DNA from: Hymenobacter glacialis
GTDB taxonomy: Bacteria; Bacteroidota; Bacteroidia; Cytophagales; Hymenobacteraceae
Length of the DNA stretch: 64,000 nucleotides
Assembly: GCF_001816165.1 (NCBI RefSeq)
Contig: NZ_MDZC01000079.1
Coordinates: 1 to 64,000, forward strand
Direction of reading: 5' to 3'
Shown: piece after piece, positions 9,484 through 17,507 of the stretch
Position numbering within the stretch: position 1 is the first letter of the stretch
Layout: every line of letters starts with the position of its first letter
The notes under the pieces: generated by a model
What the model saw: only the letters and a program-made list of their open reading frames with translations
What the model was told of the DNA's origin: nothing
Databases searched by the model: none
Translations under genes and position numbers: made by a program

Positions 9484-10365
9484 ATGGCGCGGGCTTGGCG
9501 GCTACTCCGCTCCCTGCTGACCGCCAGTGTGCTGGTAGTGATGTTTCAACTTTATTCCATGATGCCCAAATCTAACCCGCTCACTTTTCGATTTATCCTG
9601 GTCTCGCTGGGATGGATTATTGGCGCTTACGCCACTGTGCTGGTGCTGCCCACTCAACTGCTGGTGCGCATCACCCAGGAAGACAGTTTTTTTGAAAACC
9701 TGACGTTTTTGGCCTTTTTTGCCGCCGCAGGAGTTTTCATGTACTTGTATTTCGCTAGGCCTGAGCGCAACAATTTTCTCTTTTTCACCACTCGAAAAAA
9801 CCTTTTCTACTTGCTGGCAGCAATCTTGTTTTTCTTTTGCGGGGGCGAAGAAATCAGTTGGGGTCAGCGCGTGTTCAACACAACCGCCACGGGCATGTTT
9901 GCCGACAACCTCCAGCAGGAAACCACCCTGCACAATCAGCCCGCTTTCGTGTATGAATACTATGACCAAAACGGCCGGGTGGTTCAAAATGGCGGGCTCT
10001 TGCTCCGAGTGTTTCGCCAGGAAAACCTCATCAACCTGTTCTGCTATTCCTGGTGCTTACTGGTACCCCTGAGTTCGCTGCTTGTGGCTCGCCTACGCCG
10101 CTTTTGGGCGGTCCTGAATGTGCCACTGATGCCGTTGTGGATGGGCGGGCTGCTGGTACTCAACAACGCGTTGCTGCACGTAGGCCGGTTGTTGCTGCCC
10201 GGCAATAGCGAGCTGACGGGCATCAAAATCGTGGAAATTAAGGAATGTGGCATCGCGCTCTTGTTCCTAAGTATTGGCGTGTGGTTTTGGCTGCAAAACC
10301 GTAGGCAAATAGCCGCAGCTACTTTGCTGGCACCCGAAAACGATGCTTCGGTCCCTGTTGCCTAG
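9484..10365 (+). CDS. Uncharacterised membrane protein with GEEISWGQR motif
   Basis: The 293-residue frame encodes a multi-pass protein with about six to seven hydrophobic segments. Conserved-looking positions are QEDSFFENLTF before helix 2, GGEEISWGQRVF at the end of helix 3, and QQETTLHNQ in the following loop. The clustered Glu, Trp, Gln and His resemble a membrane-embedded active site, but I cannot name a biochemical function. The start is uncertain: ATG codons at 9484, 9541 and 9562 are in frame, and the last two leave the first strong helix intact. The layout resembles the membrane protein at 31701-32444 in the other polysaccharide cluster, suggesting a role tied to surface glycans. Confidence 0.65.
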   Translation: MARAWRLLRSLLTASVLVVMFQLYSMMPKSNPLTFRFILVSLGWIIGAYATVLVLPTQLLVRITQEDSFFENLTFLAFFAAAGVFMYLYFARPERNNFLFFTTRKNLFYLLAAILFFFCGGEEISWGQRVFNTTATGMFADNLQQETTLHNQPAFVYEYYDQNGRVVQNGGLLLRVFRQENLINLFCYSWCLLVPLSSLLVARLRRFWAVLNVPLMPLWMGGLLVLNNALLHVGRLLLPGNSELTGIKIVEIKECGIALLFLSIGVWFWLQNRRQIAAATLLAPENDASVPVA

Positions 10366-10578
10366 CGCTAGAAATCCACGCCAAAACCCTTTTTGCCAAC
10401 GCCGCGCAGGTTTTTCGGCAATATAACGGGCTTTAAAAACGGTAGGTAAAGACTGGACAGGATAGATTCCAAACTGGCCGTAGCAGAATTTGCTTATACA
10501 TAAATGGAAAGAAACGGCACACCAAGACTTGTGAAACCGTTGATTAACGTGCTGCAAAACGGTGGTTTCAACACCACC

Positions 10579-11352
10579 CTACAGCATCCCTTCATCCGCA
10601 AAGCTGTAGTAGCCTTGGTCGGAGTAAATAAGGTGGTCCAGTATGGGCAAGTCCAGAAAACTGCCGGCTTCCTTTAACTTTTTGGTGAGCTGGATGTCGG
10701 CGGCGCTGGGGTTGCGGTTGCCGCTGGGGTGGTTGTGCACCAGGATAATGCTGCTGGCCAGCTGCTCCAGGGCTTCTTTGAAAATCATTTTCGGGTCGGC
10801 CACGGTGCCGGCCACGCCGCCGCGGCTGATGGCCGTTTTGCGCATCACCACGTTGGCCCGGTTGAGCAGGATGACCCAGAATTCCTCGTGGGGCAGGTCC
10901 ATGAGGTGCGGGCGAATGAGCTGGTAGATGTCGCGCGAGCAGGTGATGGTGGTGCGCGGGGCGGCATCGGCCTCCTTGCGGCGGCGGCCCAGTTCCAGCG
11001 CCGCCACCACCGTAATGGCCTTGGCTGGTCCGATGCCGGGGTGGCGGCATAGTTGCTTCACGCTTTCGCGGGCCAGGGCGTTGAGGTCGTTGTCCACGCC
11101 TTTCAGCATGAGCATGCCCACGTCCACGGCCGATAGTTTGGTGGTGCCCGAGCCCAGCAGAATCGCAATCAATTCGGCATCGGAGAGGGCGGCGCGGCCC
11201 TTGGTCATCAACTTTTCGCGCGGCCGGTCGTCCTCGGCCCAGCTCTTGATGCCGGAGGCAGCGGGGGCGGCGTAGGGCGGGGGCGTACCCGGCAGGGGCG
11301 GGGCGGCGGCCGGCAGGGCAGTGCGTTCGGTCAGGCTGTCAGGTGCTTCCAT
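10579..11352 (-). CDS. radC: RadC family JAMM-domain protein
   Basis: A 257-residue RadC with the expected order: N-terminal helical part (DDRPREKLMTKGRAALSDAELIAILLGSGT), a helix-hairpin-helix region (LCRHPGIGPAKAITVVAALELGRRR), and a C-terminal JAMM/MPN+ domain with FWVILLNRAN and the metal motif HNHPSGNRNPSAAD. The family was first linked to DNA repair, but its real role is unclear. The start at 11352 (MEAPDSL) is chosen over 11385. Its 3' third is duplicated at 43-497, so it marks the right border of the polysaccharide island. Confidence 0.93.
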   Translation of the reverse strand: MEAPDSLTERTALPAAAPPLPGTPPPYAAPAASGIKSWAEDDRPREKLMTKGRAALSDAELIAILLGSGTTKLSAVDVGMLMLKGVDNDLNALARESVKQLCRHPGIGPAKAITVVAALELGRRRKEADAAPRTTITCSRDIYQLIRPHLMDLPHEEFWVILLNRANVVMRKTAISRGGVAGTVADPKMIFKEALEQLASSIILVHNHPSGNRNPSAADIQLTKKLKEAGSFLDLPILDHLIYSDQGYYSFADEGML

Positions 11353-11478
11353 GCGGCACGGGGTTGGTAGAGGAGGGAATATCAATTAAATGTAAAGTAA
11401 CAGCCTGGCGGGCGCGTTTAAACACCAAGCCGGCTGGGGCGTTATGCACGTGCGGCAGTGTCCGCTTTAAATCTGAAT

Positions 11479-12717
11479 ATGCGAAATCCGTTGGTTTTAT
11501 GGTTGTTTTTGGCCGTCATCGTGTTGGCCGAATGGTATGGGTATCAGGCCGTGCGCACCATGGCGCAGCACCAGTCGGTGGCCGCGCGCCGGGGTATTGC
11601 AATAGTGTACTGGGTGGTTTCGCTGGGCGTGTGGGCGTTGGCCTTCTGGGCCGGCACCACCCGCCAAATGGGCAATACCGTGCTCAAAAGTTACATCATG
11701 AGCCTGCCGCTGCTGCTGCTGGCCGGCAAGTTTATTATCCTAATTCCGCTGCTGCTGGAAGATGCCACGCGGCTGGTACGCTGGGCCATGGGGGCGGCCA
11801 CGCAGCCCGCGGGCCTGGCCGGCAACGCCATGCCGCGCAGCGAATTTCTGGCCAAGCTGGCGCTGGGCATCGGCGCCATTCCGTTTGTGGCGCTGCTCTG
11901 GGGCATGGTGCGCGGCGCCACCGACTACCAGGTGCGCCGCGTGACGCTGCGCTTCCCCAACCTGCCGCCCGCGTTCGACGGCTTCAAGGTGGTGCAGATT
12001 TCGGACCTGCACACCGGCAGCTTTAGCTCCACCGAACCGCTGGAGCGGGCGGTGGCCCTCATCAATAAGCAGGCGGCGGACCTCGTGCTCATGACCGGCG
12101 ACCTGGTGAACAACCGCGCCACCGAAGTGGAGCCGCACATGCCCGCTTTGGCTGGTATCAAGTCGGAGCTGCCCATTTTCTCCAGCCTCGGCAACCACGA
12201 CTACGGCGACTACGTGCAGTGGGAAAGCCCGGCCGAGAAGCGCGCCAACCTGGAGCGCCTGATGCAGAACCACGCCAAAATGGGCTGGACGCTCATCAAC
12301 GACACCAGCCACACCATCACGCGGGGCGAGGACAAAATAGCGGTGCTGGGCGTGCAGAACTGGAGCGGCCACTCCAACTTCCCCAAGTACGGCAACCTGC
12401 CCCAGGCCCACGCCGCCAGCGGCGACGCGCCCTTCAAAATCCTGCTCTCGCACGACCCCTCGCACTGGGAAGCGCAGGTGCTGAACTACCCCGATATCGA
12501 CCTGACACTCAGCGGACACACCCACGGCATGCAGTTTGGCGTCAACCTGTCGTTTTTGAAGTGGAGCCCCGTGCAGTATGTGTACAAGCAGTGGGCTGGG
12601 CTCTACGAACAGGGCCGTCAGAAGCTGTACGTGAACACCGGATTGGGCTATTTGGGCTATCCGGGCCGGGTGGGATTTCTCCCCGAAATAACCGTGTTTG
12701 AGTTACGGCGCGCCTAG
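11479..12717 (+). CDS. Membrane-anchored metallophosphoesterase
   Basis: A 412-residue protein with four N-terminal membrane segments (NPLVLWLFLAVIVLAEW, IAIVYWVVSLGVWALAFW, SYIMSLPLLLLAGKFIILIP, LGIGAIPFVALLWGMV) followed by a calcineurin-like phosphoesterase domain. All metal-binding motifs are present: DLHTGS, GDLVNN, GNHDYG, LSHDP and GHTHGMQFG. This is the YkuE-like type, thought to face the periplasm and hydrolyse phosphoester bonds, possibly in lipids. An upstream GTG at 11458 is possible, but the ATG at 11479 directly starts the first helix. It is divergent from radC with about 125 bases between. Confidence 0.88.
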   Translation: MRNPLVLWLFLAVIVLAEWYGYQAVRTMAQHQSVAARRGIAIVYWVVSLGVWALAFWAGTTRQMGNTVLKSYIMSLPLLLLAGKFIILIPLLLEDATRLVRWAMGAATQPAGLAGNAMPRSEFLAKLALGIGAIPFVALLWGMVRGATDYQVRRVTLRFPNLPPAFDGFKVVQISDLHTGSFSSTEPLERAVALINKQAADLVLMTGDLVNNRATEVEPHMPALAGIKSELPIFSSLGNHDYGDYVQWESPAEKRANLERLMQNHAKMGWTLINDTSHTITRGEDKIAVLGVQNWSGHSNFPKYGNLPQAHAASGDAPFKILLSHDPSHWEAQVLNYPDIDLTLSGHTHGMQFGVNLSFLKWSPVQYVYKQWAGLYEQGRQKLYVNTGLGYLGYPGRVGFLPEITVFELRRA

Positions 12718-12822
12718 CCGTGCCCGGGAATTATATCGTTGGGGTAACATCCGGCACGGCCTCTCCGTAAAGCGCCCTCAACAAACCAACCACTCCGGTT
12801 GTTTTCTTTAATCCTCCCATTC

Positions 12823-13449
12823 ATGAAAAATTCCCTGTTGATTCTCGCGGGCGCTGCTGCCCTTTCGCTGGCCTCCTGCTCGCAGGAAAAGACCACCGAC
12901 ACCACCGTAGCCGCCGGCGATGGCATGACGACCACTACCACTACCACCACCACAACTGCCATGTCGGAAGCCGACATGGAGGCCCGCGCCCAGCGCATTG
13001 CCGACAGAATGGTGGCTGATATGAAAATCACGGACGAAGCGACCAAAAACAAAATCCGCACCGTGTACGTGAACCGCTACCGCCAGATGGGCGATATGCA
13101 GACCAAGTACGCTACCGACACCACCGGCATGGCCGCTGCCAAGCGCGAGTCGATGGCCGTTGCCGATGCAGAATTCAAAACCATTTTCGCTGACCCCACC
13201 CAGTACCAGGCCTACGAAACGGGCCGCATGACCTACTACAACATGGCGGACGAAGACGCGGCCATGTCGTCGGGCAACATGAATTCTTCGTCTGATATGG
13301 ATATGTCGGATGAAGGCAGCAAAGTGAAGGTGAAAGCCGATGGCGACATCAAAATCAAGGATGCCAACGGCAACGTAACCAAAATGGACGGCGACGACGG
13401 CACCATCAAAATGAAGGACGAGAGCGGCAACAAAACCAAATTGAAATAG
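12823..13449 (+). CDS. Lipoprotein, low complexity
   Basis: A 208-residue lipoprotein with signal peptide and lipobox LSLASC, a threonine tract (ten Thr around residues 36-45), a helical middle (MEARAQRIADRMVADMKITDEATKNKIRTVYVNRYRQM) and a charged repetitive tail alternating Lys and Asp (KVKVKADGDIKIKDANGNV, TIKMKDESGNKTK). The middle resembles short helical domains common in Bacteroidota lipoproteins, but I cannot assign a function. The start at 12823 (MKNSLL) is chosen over 12799. It is followed by a strong terminator, so it is probably monocistronic. Confidence 0.78.
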   Translation: MKNSLLILAGAAALSLASCSQEKTTDTTVAAGDGMTTTTTTTTTTAMSEADMEARAQRIADRMVADMKITDEATKNKIRTVYVNRYRQMGDMQTKYATDTTGMAAAKRESMAVADAEFKTIFADPTQYQAYETGRMTYYNMADEDAAMSSGNMNSSSDMDMSDEGSKVKVKADGDIKIKDANGNVTKMDGDDGTIKMKDESGNKTKLK

Positions 13450-13479
13450 CTCGTTGGGCTTTTTTGCCTAGCGCCTTGG

Positions 13480-13510
13480 GCCCGCACCTGCAACGGTGCG
13501 GGCTTTTTTT
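13480..13510 (+). terminator. Rho-independent terminator
   Basis: A perfect 9-bp stem (GCCCGCACC/GGTGCGGGC, 13480-13488 and 13495-13503) with a six-base loop and seven T residues, 30 bases after the lipoprotein stop. Confidence 0.9.
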
Positions 13511-13582
13511 GTCTCCCTGCTGCACAACTTTGCAGGGAAATGATGTTTATGCGGCGTGATAAGATTAGGTGGATTGGTACAG

Positions 13583-14260
13583 ATGGTGAGTAGGCCCGGC
13601 GCATGTAGGCGCCTGCAGTGGCTGGTGGCCGCCCTGCTGTGGTGGCTGGGCGTGGCGCAACCGGTGCAGGCCCAGCAGCAGGTGCGCGTGAGCGGCACCG
13701 TGTCGGCGGCCGACACGCGCCTGCCGCTGCAGGGCGCTACAGTGGCCGTGCAGCGCACCCGCACCGGTGTGGTAACCACCGCCACCGGCAGCTTTGCCAT
13801 AGACGCGCTGCCCACCGACACCGTGCTGTTCCGGGCCTTGGGCTACAAATCGCAACGCTTCCCGCTGGGCGGCACGGGCCTTTCGCAGTTCATTGTGCGC
13901 ATTCGGCTGGTGCGCGACAGCGTGCAGCTAGGCGAGGTGCAGGTAGTGAGCGACCGCGCCGACCGCGCCCTCATCAATCGCGCCCTGCGCAACATGAAAA
14001 AGCCAGCTCCGGCGGTAGTAAACGGACCCAAGCGTCCCCCCAAACCCAAGCCCCTGTTCGCCGTGGATTCGGCTGCCCCCAAAGCGCCGGTGCCCACCAT
14101 TCAAAGCCCGGTGAGCCTGATTTACGACCAATTCTCACGCGAGGGCAAACAGCGCCGCAAGATGGAGGAGATTGAAGCCGCGAAACGAGCTGAAAAAGCC
14201 CGCAAGGCGAAGCTGCAGTACAATAAGGCCTTCAAAGACAACCGCGGCTACGAGCCGTAG
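13583..14260 (+). CDS. Secreted protein with carboxypeptidase-regulatory-like domain
   Basis: The 225-residue protein has a signal peptide (WLVAALLWWLGVAQPVQAQ) and a CarboxypepD_reg-like beta-sandwich at about residues 36-110 (VSGTVSAADTRLPLQGATVAV..., TGSFAIDALPTDTVLFRALGY). A linker EVQVVSD resembles the segment that precedes TonB-dependent barrels, but no plug or barrel follows. A proline/lysine-rich stretch and a charged helix (KMEEIEAAKRAEKARKAK) end the protein. It belongs to a common Bacteroidota family of unknown role. Starts at 13556 (GTG) and 13583 (ATG) are possible; the ATG gives a normal signal peptide. Confidence 0.75.
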   Translation: MVSRPGACRRLQWLVAALLWWLGVAQPVQAQQQVRVSGTVSAADTRLPLQGATVAVQRTRTGVVTTATGSFAIDALPTDTVLFRALGYKSQRFPLGGTGLSQFIVRIRLVRDSVQLGEVQVVSDRADRALINRALRNMKKPAPAVVNGPKRPPKPKPLFAVDSAAPKAPVPTIQSPVSLIYDQFSREGKQRRKMEEIEAAKRAEKARKAKLQYNKAFKDNRGYEP

Positions 14261-14296
14261 GTGTTGGCCCCAGCCCGGGGACGGTTTCAACGCGCC

Positions 14297-14456
14297 AACC
14301 TCACCCCTGCCGGGCACGGCCCCAGCCCCTCTCCAAAAGAGCGGGGAGCCTGACGTATGATGTGAAAATAGGCGAGTGTCAATGCTACGCTCGTGCCGCC
14401 GTGGCTCCCCTCTCTTTTGGAGAGGGGCCGGGGCCGTGCCCGGCAGGGGTGAGGTT
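14297..14456. repeat. Long inverted repeat, 54-base arms
   Basis: Positions 14297-14350 and 14403-14456 are reverse complements with only two mismatches over 54 bases, separated by 52 bases. The arms contain CTCACCCCTGCCGGGCACGG and CCCCTCTCC. The transcript would fold into a very stable cruciform-like hairpin. It may be a non-autonomous palindromic repeat of the genome; it may also end transcription of the upstream gene. Confidence 0.9.
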
Positions 14457-14526
14457 AGCCGGCGGGGAGGATAGCCGGTCCAGAATACTGATAACTGCCA
14501 TCCGCCCTTTCCCGTAAGCCTAAGAT

Positions 14527-15513
14527 ATGAAAATCGGGTATCCCTGCGTGAACGAGGCGATGGATTGCAGCGCCGCCAACACCTTCCGGCTGGCTTCCTA
14601 CTCCGAGGAGCGGCTGCTGGCGGCGGTGTCGGCCAACCTGGTGTGCCTGCGCCGCATGCTGGAATGGAACGTGGCCCAGGGCCTGCTCTTTTTCCGGATG
14701 GGCTCGGGCATTGTGCCCTTCGGCTCGCACGAAATCAACACCTTCCCCTGGCAAACACATTTCGCGGCGCATTTCCGGGAAATAGGGGACTACATCAAGG
14801 CCAATGACCTGCGGGTGAGCTTCCACCCCGACCAGTTTGTGGTGCTGAACTCGCCCAGTCCCGACATTGTGCGGCGCAGCATCGATGAGTTGATTTACCA
14901 GGGCTCGATGCTGGATTTGATGGGCCTCGATGGCACAGCCAAGCTCCAGATTCACGTGGGCGGGCTATACGGCGACCGGGAACTGGCCATCAGCCGGTTT
15001 GCGGCGGTGCACGCCACGCTGCCCGCGGCCGTGAAGGCCCGCGTGGTGGTGGAAAACGACGACCGGCTGTTTCCGCTGCGCGACTGCCTGCGCCTGCACG
15101 AGCTAACTGGCGTGCCCATTCTATTCGACAACTTCCACCACGAGTGCCTCAACCACGAGGAGCCCATGGCCGAGGCCCTGCGCCTGGCCGCCGCCACCTG
15201 GCACCCCACCCGCGACGGCGTGCCCATGATGGACTACAGCTCGCAGGCCTTGGGTGAACGCAAAGGCAAGCACACCAACGACCTGGTGGACGAGCGGTTC
15301 CGCGAATTCCTCAGCAACCTGCACGGCCTCGACATGGACCTGATGCTGGAAATCAAGAACAAGGAAGCCAGCGCCCTGCGCGCCGTGGCCATTCTGCGCG
15401 AGCTGGGCCTAAGCGCCCCGGCCCCCAACATCCCCAGCCCGCCGCTCACCCTGCCGCCCGACCCCAACGCGCCACCCAAGGCCAAGCGCGCCCCCAAATC
15501 AACTGCCGTTTAA
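14527..15513 (+). CDS. uvsE: UV DNA damage endonuclease UvsE/UvdE
   Basis: A 328-residue TIM-barrel endonuclease that nicks 5' to UV photoproducts. It has the family landmarks: MKIGYPCVN start, RMGSGIVPFGSH, LRVSFHPDQFVVLNSP, LQIHVGGLYGDRELAI, VVVENDDRLFPL and FDNFHHECLN, supplying the His, Glu and Asp metal ligands of the trinuclear site. The C-terminal 40 residues are a Pro/Ala-rich basic extension. Such genes suit organisms from irradiated surfaces such as soil or air. It appears to be transcribed alone, between a long inverted repeat and a small ORF. Confidence 0.95.
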   Translation: MKIGYPCVNEAMDCSAANTFRLASYSEERLLAAVSANLVCLRRMLEWNVAQGLLFFRMGSGIVPFGSHEINTFPWQTHFAAHFREIGDYIKANDLRVSFHPDQFVVLNSPSPDIVRRSIDELIYQGSMLDLMGLDGTAKLQIHVGGLYGDRELAISRFAAVHATLPAAVKARVVVENDDRLFPLRDCLRLHELTGVPILFDNFHHECLNHEEPMAEALRLAAATWHPTRDGVPMMDYSSQALGERKGKHTNDLVDERFREFLSNLHGLDMDLMLEIKNKEASALRAVAILRELGLSAPAPNIPSPPLTLPPDPNAPPKAKRAPKSTAV

Positions 15514-15566
15514 TACCGCCGCACCGGCGGCTTCAATCCTTCTTGTATCACTTCAACCCCCTTTCA

Positions 15567-15922
15567 ATGCCATCCGACCACCTTCTAGCCACCGTCAGCG
15601 CCCTCAAAAACGCCTCACCAGCCTGCCTCTGGGCTCGGCCATGGACAATACCGAAACCTGGCAGCAGCAGTTCCTGCAGAGCGGCGAACCCGGCCTGCAG
15701 GACATTGCCCGCGAAATCGGCAACCTGCAGTCCCTGCTCACCAGCGGCGCCCTGAGCGCCACTGCCATCGGCAATTCGCTCACTATGCTGGGCAACCAAA
15801 CCAGCCAAATCAGCGCAACCGCCGCGGCCGACCTCAAGAAGCCCCTCCTGGACCTGGCCGACACCCTGCGCCGCCACGGCAGCGACCTGCTGGCCCACGC
15901 CGATAAAAAAGGTAAAAAGTAG
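15567..15922 (+). CDS. Small hypothetical protein with possible frameshift
   Basis: The intact frame from ATG 15641 encodes 93 residues, mostly amphipathic helix (AREIGNLQSLLTS..., AAADLKKPLLDLADTLRRHGSDLLAHADKKGKK). An ATG at 15567 opens MPSDHLLATVSALKN in another frame, and the downstream frame can be read upstream as KRLTSLPLGSAMDN. The two join smoothly into a 118-residue protein if the A5 run at 15606-15610 had one more A. The break is either a real frameshift, slippage at the A run or a sequence error. No known function. The span given includes both parts; the safe minimal CDS is 15641-15922. Confidence 0.6.
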
Positions 15923-15967
15923 CCTGAGTCGTTGCGCAGTCGTCATATACTACCACTGCCTTAGCAA

Positions 15968-16068
15968 GTCATACCGAGCGCAGCCGAGGTATCTCGCATG
16001 CCACCAGTACTCTCCTATAATTGGTGTAGCAGTGGTACGCGAGATACCTCGACTACGCTCGATATGAC
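15968..16068. repeat. Palindromic repeat, TCATnCTGAGCG family
   Basis: Arms 15968-15997 and 16039-16068 are near-perfect reverse complements (GTCATACCGAGCGCAGCC...) around a 41-base spacer. The core resembles the palindromes at 22889, 33374, 38916 and 46453 in this window, so it is one member of a dispersed intergenic family. Confidence 0.8.
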
Positions 16069-16094
16069 GGATAGGCACTAGTTTCAAAACCAAG

Positions 16095-16132
16095 TAAAAA
16101 GGCCCGTTCAGATAACTGAACGGCTTTTTACT
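16095..16132. terminator. Bidirectional terminator
   Basis: A palindrome GTAAAAAGGCCCGTTCAG/CTGAACGGCTTTTTAC with a four-base loop, with A and T runs on both sides. It lies between two converging genes and can serve both. Confidence 0.85.
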
Positions 16133-16152
16133 ATAATTCTGATATGAATAGG

Positions 16153-16533
16153 CTACGGCTGGGGCACGTTGCTACTGTTGCTTCGGCGCGAGCGGCTGGG
16201 GACAGCTTCGGTCGAGTTGCGCCTAGGGCTCCGCTTAATGATGGGCTGCTCGCGAACGTCGGGGACGGATGTGGGCGACATTTCCGGTGTGGCGGCTGGC
16301 GTGTAGCCGCGTTCGGGCAGCTGGCGGCTGGGCTGAGCGTCGCGGTTGGTGGGCGTGCGTTGCATTTCCGGCGGCCCCTGAATGGTGCTCTGGTTAAGCG
16401 CCGGGTTGACGGGCGGGATGGCGGTCTGGCCCTGGCTGCCGCCGCGCACAGGCGCCGTGGGGTCGAAGGGAATGGTTTGGGCCTGGGCCGAAGCCGCGAA
16501 CAGGACCGATGCCAGTAAAAGGAAGGTTTTCAT
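16153..16533 (-). CDS. Small secreted Pro/Gln/Ser-rich protein
   Basis: A 126-residue protein with a clear signal peptide (MKTFLLLASVLFAASAQAQ). The mature part is low complexity, rich in Pro, Gln, Asn, Ser, Thr and Arg, with no recognisable fold, and ends in a basic Ser/Arg stretch. It is probably an unstructured periplasmic or surface protein. The start at 16533 is set by the signal peptide. A hairpin followed by a U-run sits in its leader at 16551-16595, which may control it. Confidence 0.65.
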   Translation of the reverse strand: MKTFLLLASVLFAASAQAQTIPFDPTAPVRGGSQGQTAIPPVNPALNQSTIQGPPEMQRTPTNRDAQPSRQLPERGYTPAATPEMSPTSVPDVREQPIIKRSPRRNSTEAVPSRSRRSNSSNVPQP

Positions 16534-16875
16534 GACGGGTGGGGGCTGGATTGAAAACAAAAACGCCGGCTGCTCCCTCAAGGAATCAGCCGGCGTGAGA
16601 AGCTTTACGTGCCTGAAAGGCAAAAAGTTACCGGCGGAGGTTATAATTTGGACGGGTAGGCTTTCTTTATCCCTCTGTTGCAACCGCAACTCAACAACTA
16701 TCGATGGGTGACGGAGATAATGCAGGTGCTCGGGGCCGACGAATGCCACCTACCGCAACAGGTGCTTGTCCTTGCACAATGCAGCCAGCAGCCTTACGAA
16801 AAAAAAGTTTGGCCCCGCTGTAACGAATGCTCCGCAGCTTGGTACTCCTTGCAATTCACCCCCAAATACCCACCC
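16534..16875. other. Intergenic region between divergent genes
   Basis: 342 bases between the small secreted protein (minus) and the sigma factor (plus). It contains the leader hairpin at 16551-16595. A TAAC-TTTTTG stretch on the minus strand near 16620-16630 is a loose match to a -7 box that would start transcription just before that hairpin. I see no other conserved RNA or gene. Confidence 0.4.
16551..16595 (-). promoter_or_regulatory. Leader hairpin with U-run, possible attenuator
   Basis: On the minus strand a perfect 9-bp GC-rich stem (CGCCGGCTG/CAGCCGGCG, 16587-16595 and 16564-16572) is followed by TTTTTGTTTT, the form of a rho-independent terminator. It ends less than 20 bases before the ATG at 16533, with no gene upstream on that strand that would need termination. 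Either it attenuates the small secreted protein gene or it ends an unrecognised short RNA. Confidence 0.55.
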
Positions 16876-17427
16876 GTGACCACCACGAGTACGAGCGACG
16901 AAGACCTGATGGCCGCAGTACGCGCCGACGACCTCGACCAGCTCGTGCCGTTGTTTGAGCGCTACCACGGTCCCCTGTTCAACTACCTCACCCGCCTCAC
17001 CAACGACCGCGAAACCAGCGAAGACCTGACCCAGACCGTGTTCGAGCGCATTCTCAAATACCGCAGCAGCTACCAACCCACCCAGCCCTTCCGGGCCTGG
17101 GTGTACCAGATGGCCCGCAATGTGCACGCCGACTACTGGCAACGCCAGCAAAAGCTCCGCGCCGCCGACGACGTAGCGGAAGTAGAAAAAACCGGCGGCC
17201 TGCGCGGGGCCGCCTTCGCCCAAATGCGGGTGAACAGCTGCGCCGACGACCTGCACGAAGCCCTGGCTCTGCTGCCCACGCCGCAGCGCGAAATTCTGGT
17301 ACTACACCGTTTCCAGGGCTTTGGCTACGAAGAAATTGGCCAGCTCCTGGGCTGCACCGCCGAAGCCGCCCGCGTGAAAGCCCACCGCGCCCTGCAAGCG
17401 CTGCGCAAAATCTACTTCACCGATTAA
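16876..17427 (+). CDS. ECF-type RNA polymerase sigma factor
   Basis: A 183-residue sigma-70 family factor with region 2 (LFERYHGPLFNYLTRLTNDRETSEDLTQTVFERILKY, FRAWVYQMARNVHADYWQ) and region 4 (LPTPQREILVLHRFQGFGYEEIGQLLGCTAEAARVKAHRALQALRKI). It directs RNA polymerase to a small regulon. A GTG start at 16876 fits the usual short N-terminus; the open frame extends back to 16678 but that part has no sigma homology. The anti-sigma-like gene follows 80 bases downstream, and two DUF4097 genes come after it, so it probably controls an envelope-response operon that includes itself. Confidence 0.9.
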   Translation: MTTTSTSDEDLMAAVRADDLDQLVPLFERYHGPLFNYLTRLTNDRETSEDLTQTVFERILKYRSSYQPTQPFRAWVYQMARNVHADYWQRQQKLRAADDVAEVEKTGGLRGAAFAQMRVNSCADDLHEALALLPTPQREILVLHRFQGFGYEEIGQLLGCTAEAARVKAHRALQALRKIYFTD

Positions 17428-17507
17428 ATCTGGTTGTCAGCTGAATAAGGGATTCAGCCCCAGCCAATAGAAACAAAAAGCCGACAACCAGCAACCGACA
17501 ACTAAAA

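Noticed and set aside
12925..12960. A run of ACC/ACT/ACA repeats that could look like a microsatellite
   Set aside because: It encodes a threonine linker in a lipoprotein, with mixed codons rather than a pure tandem repeat.
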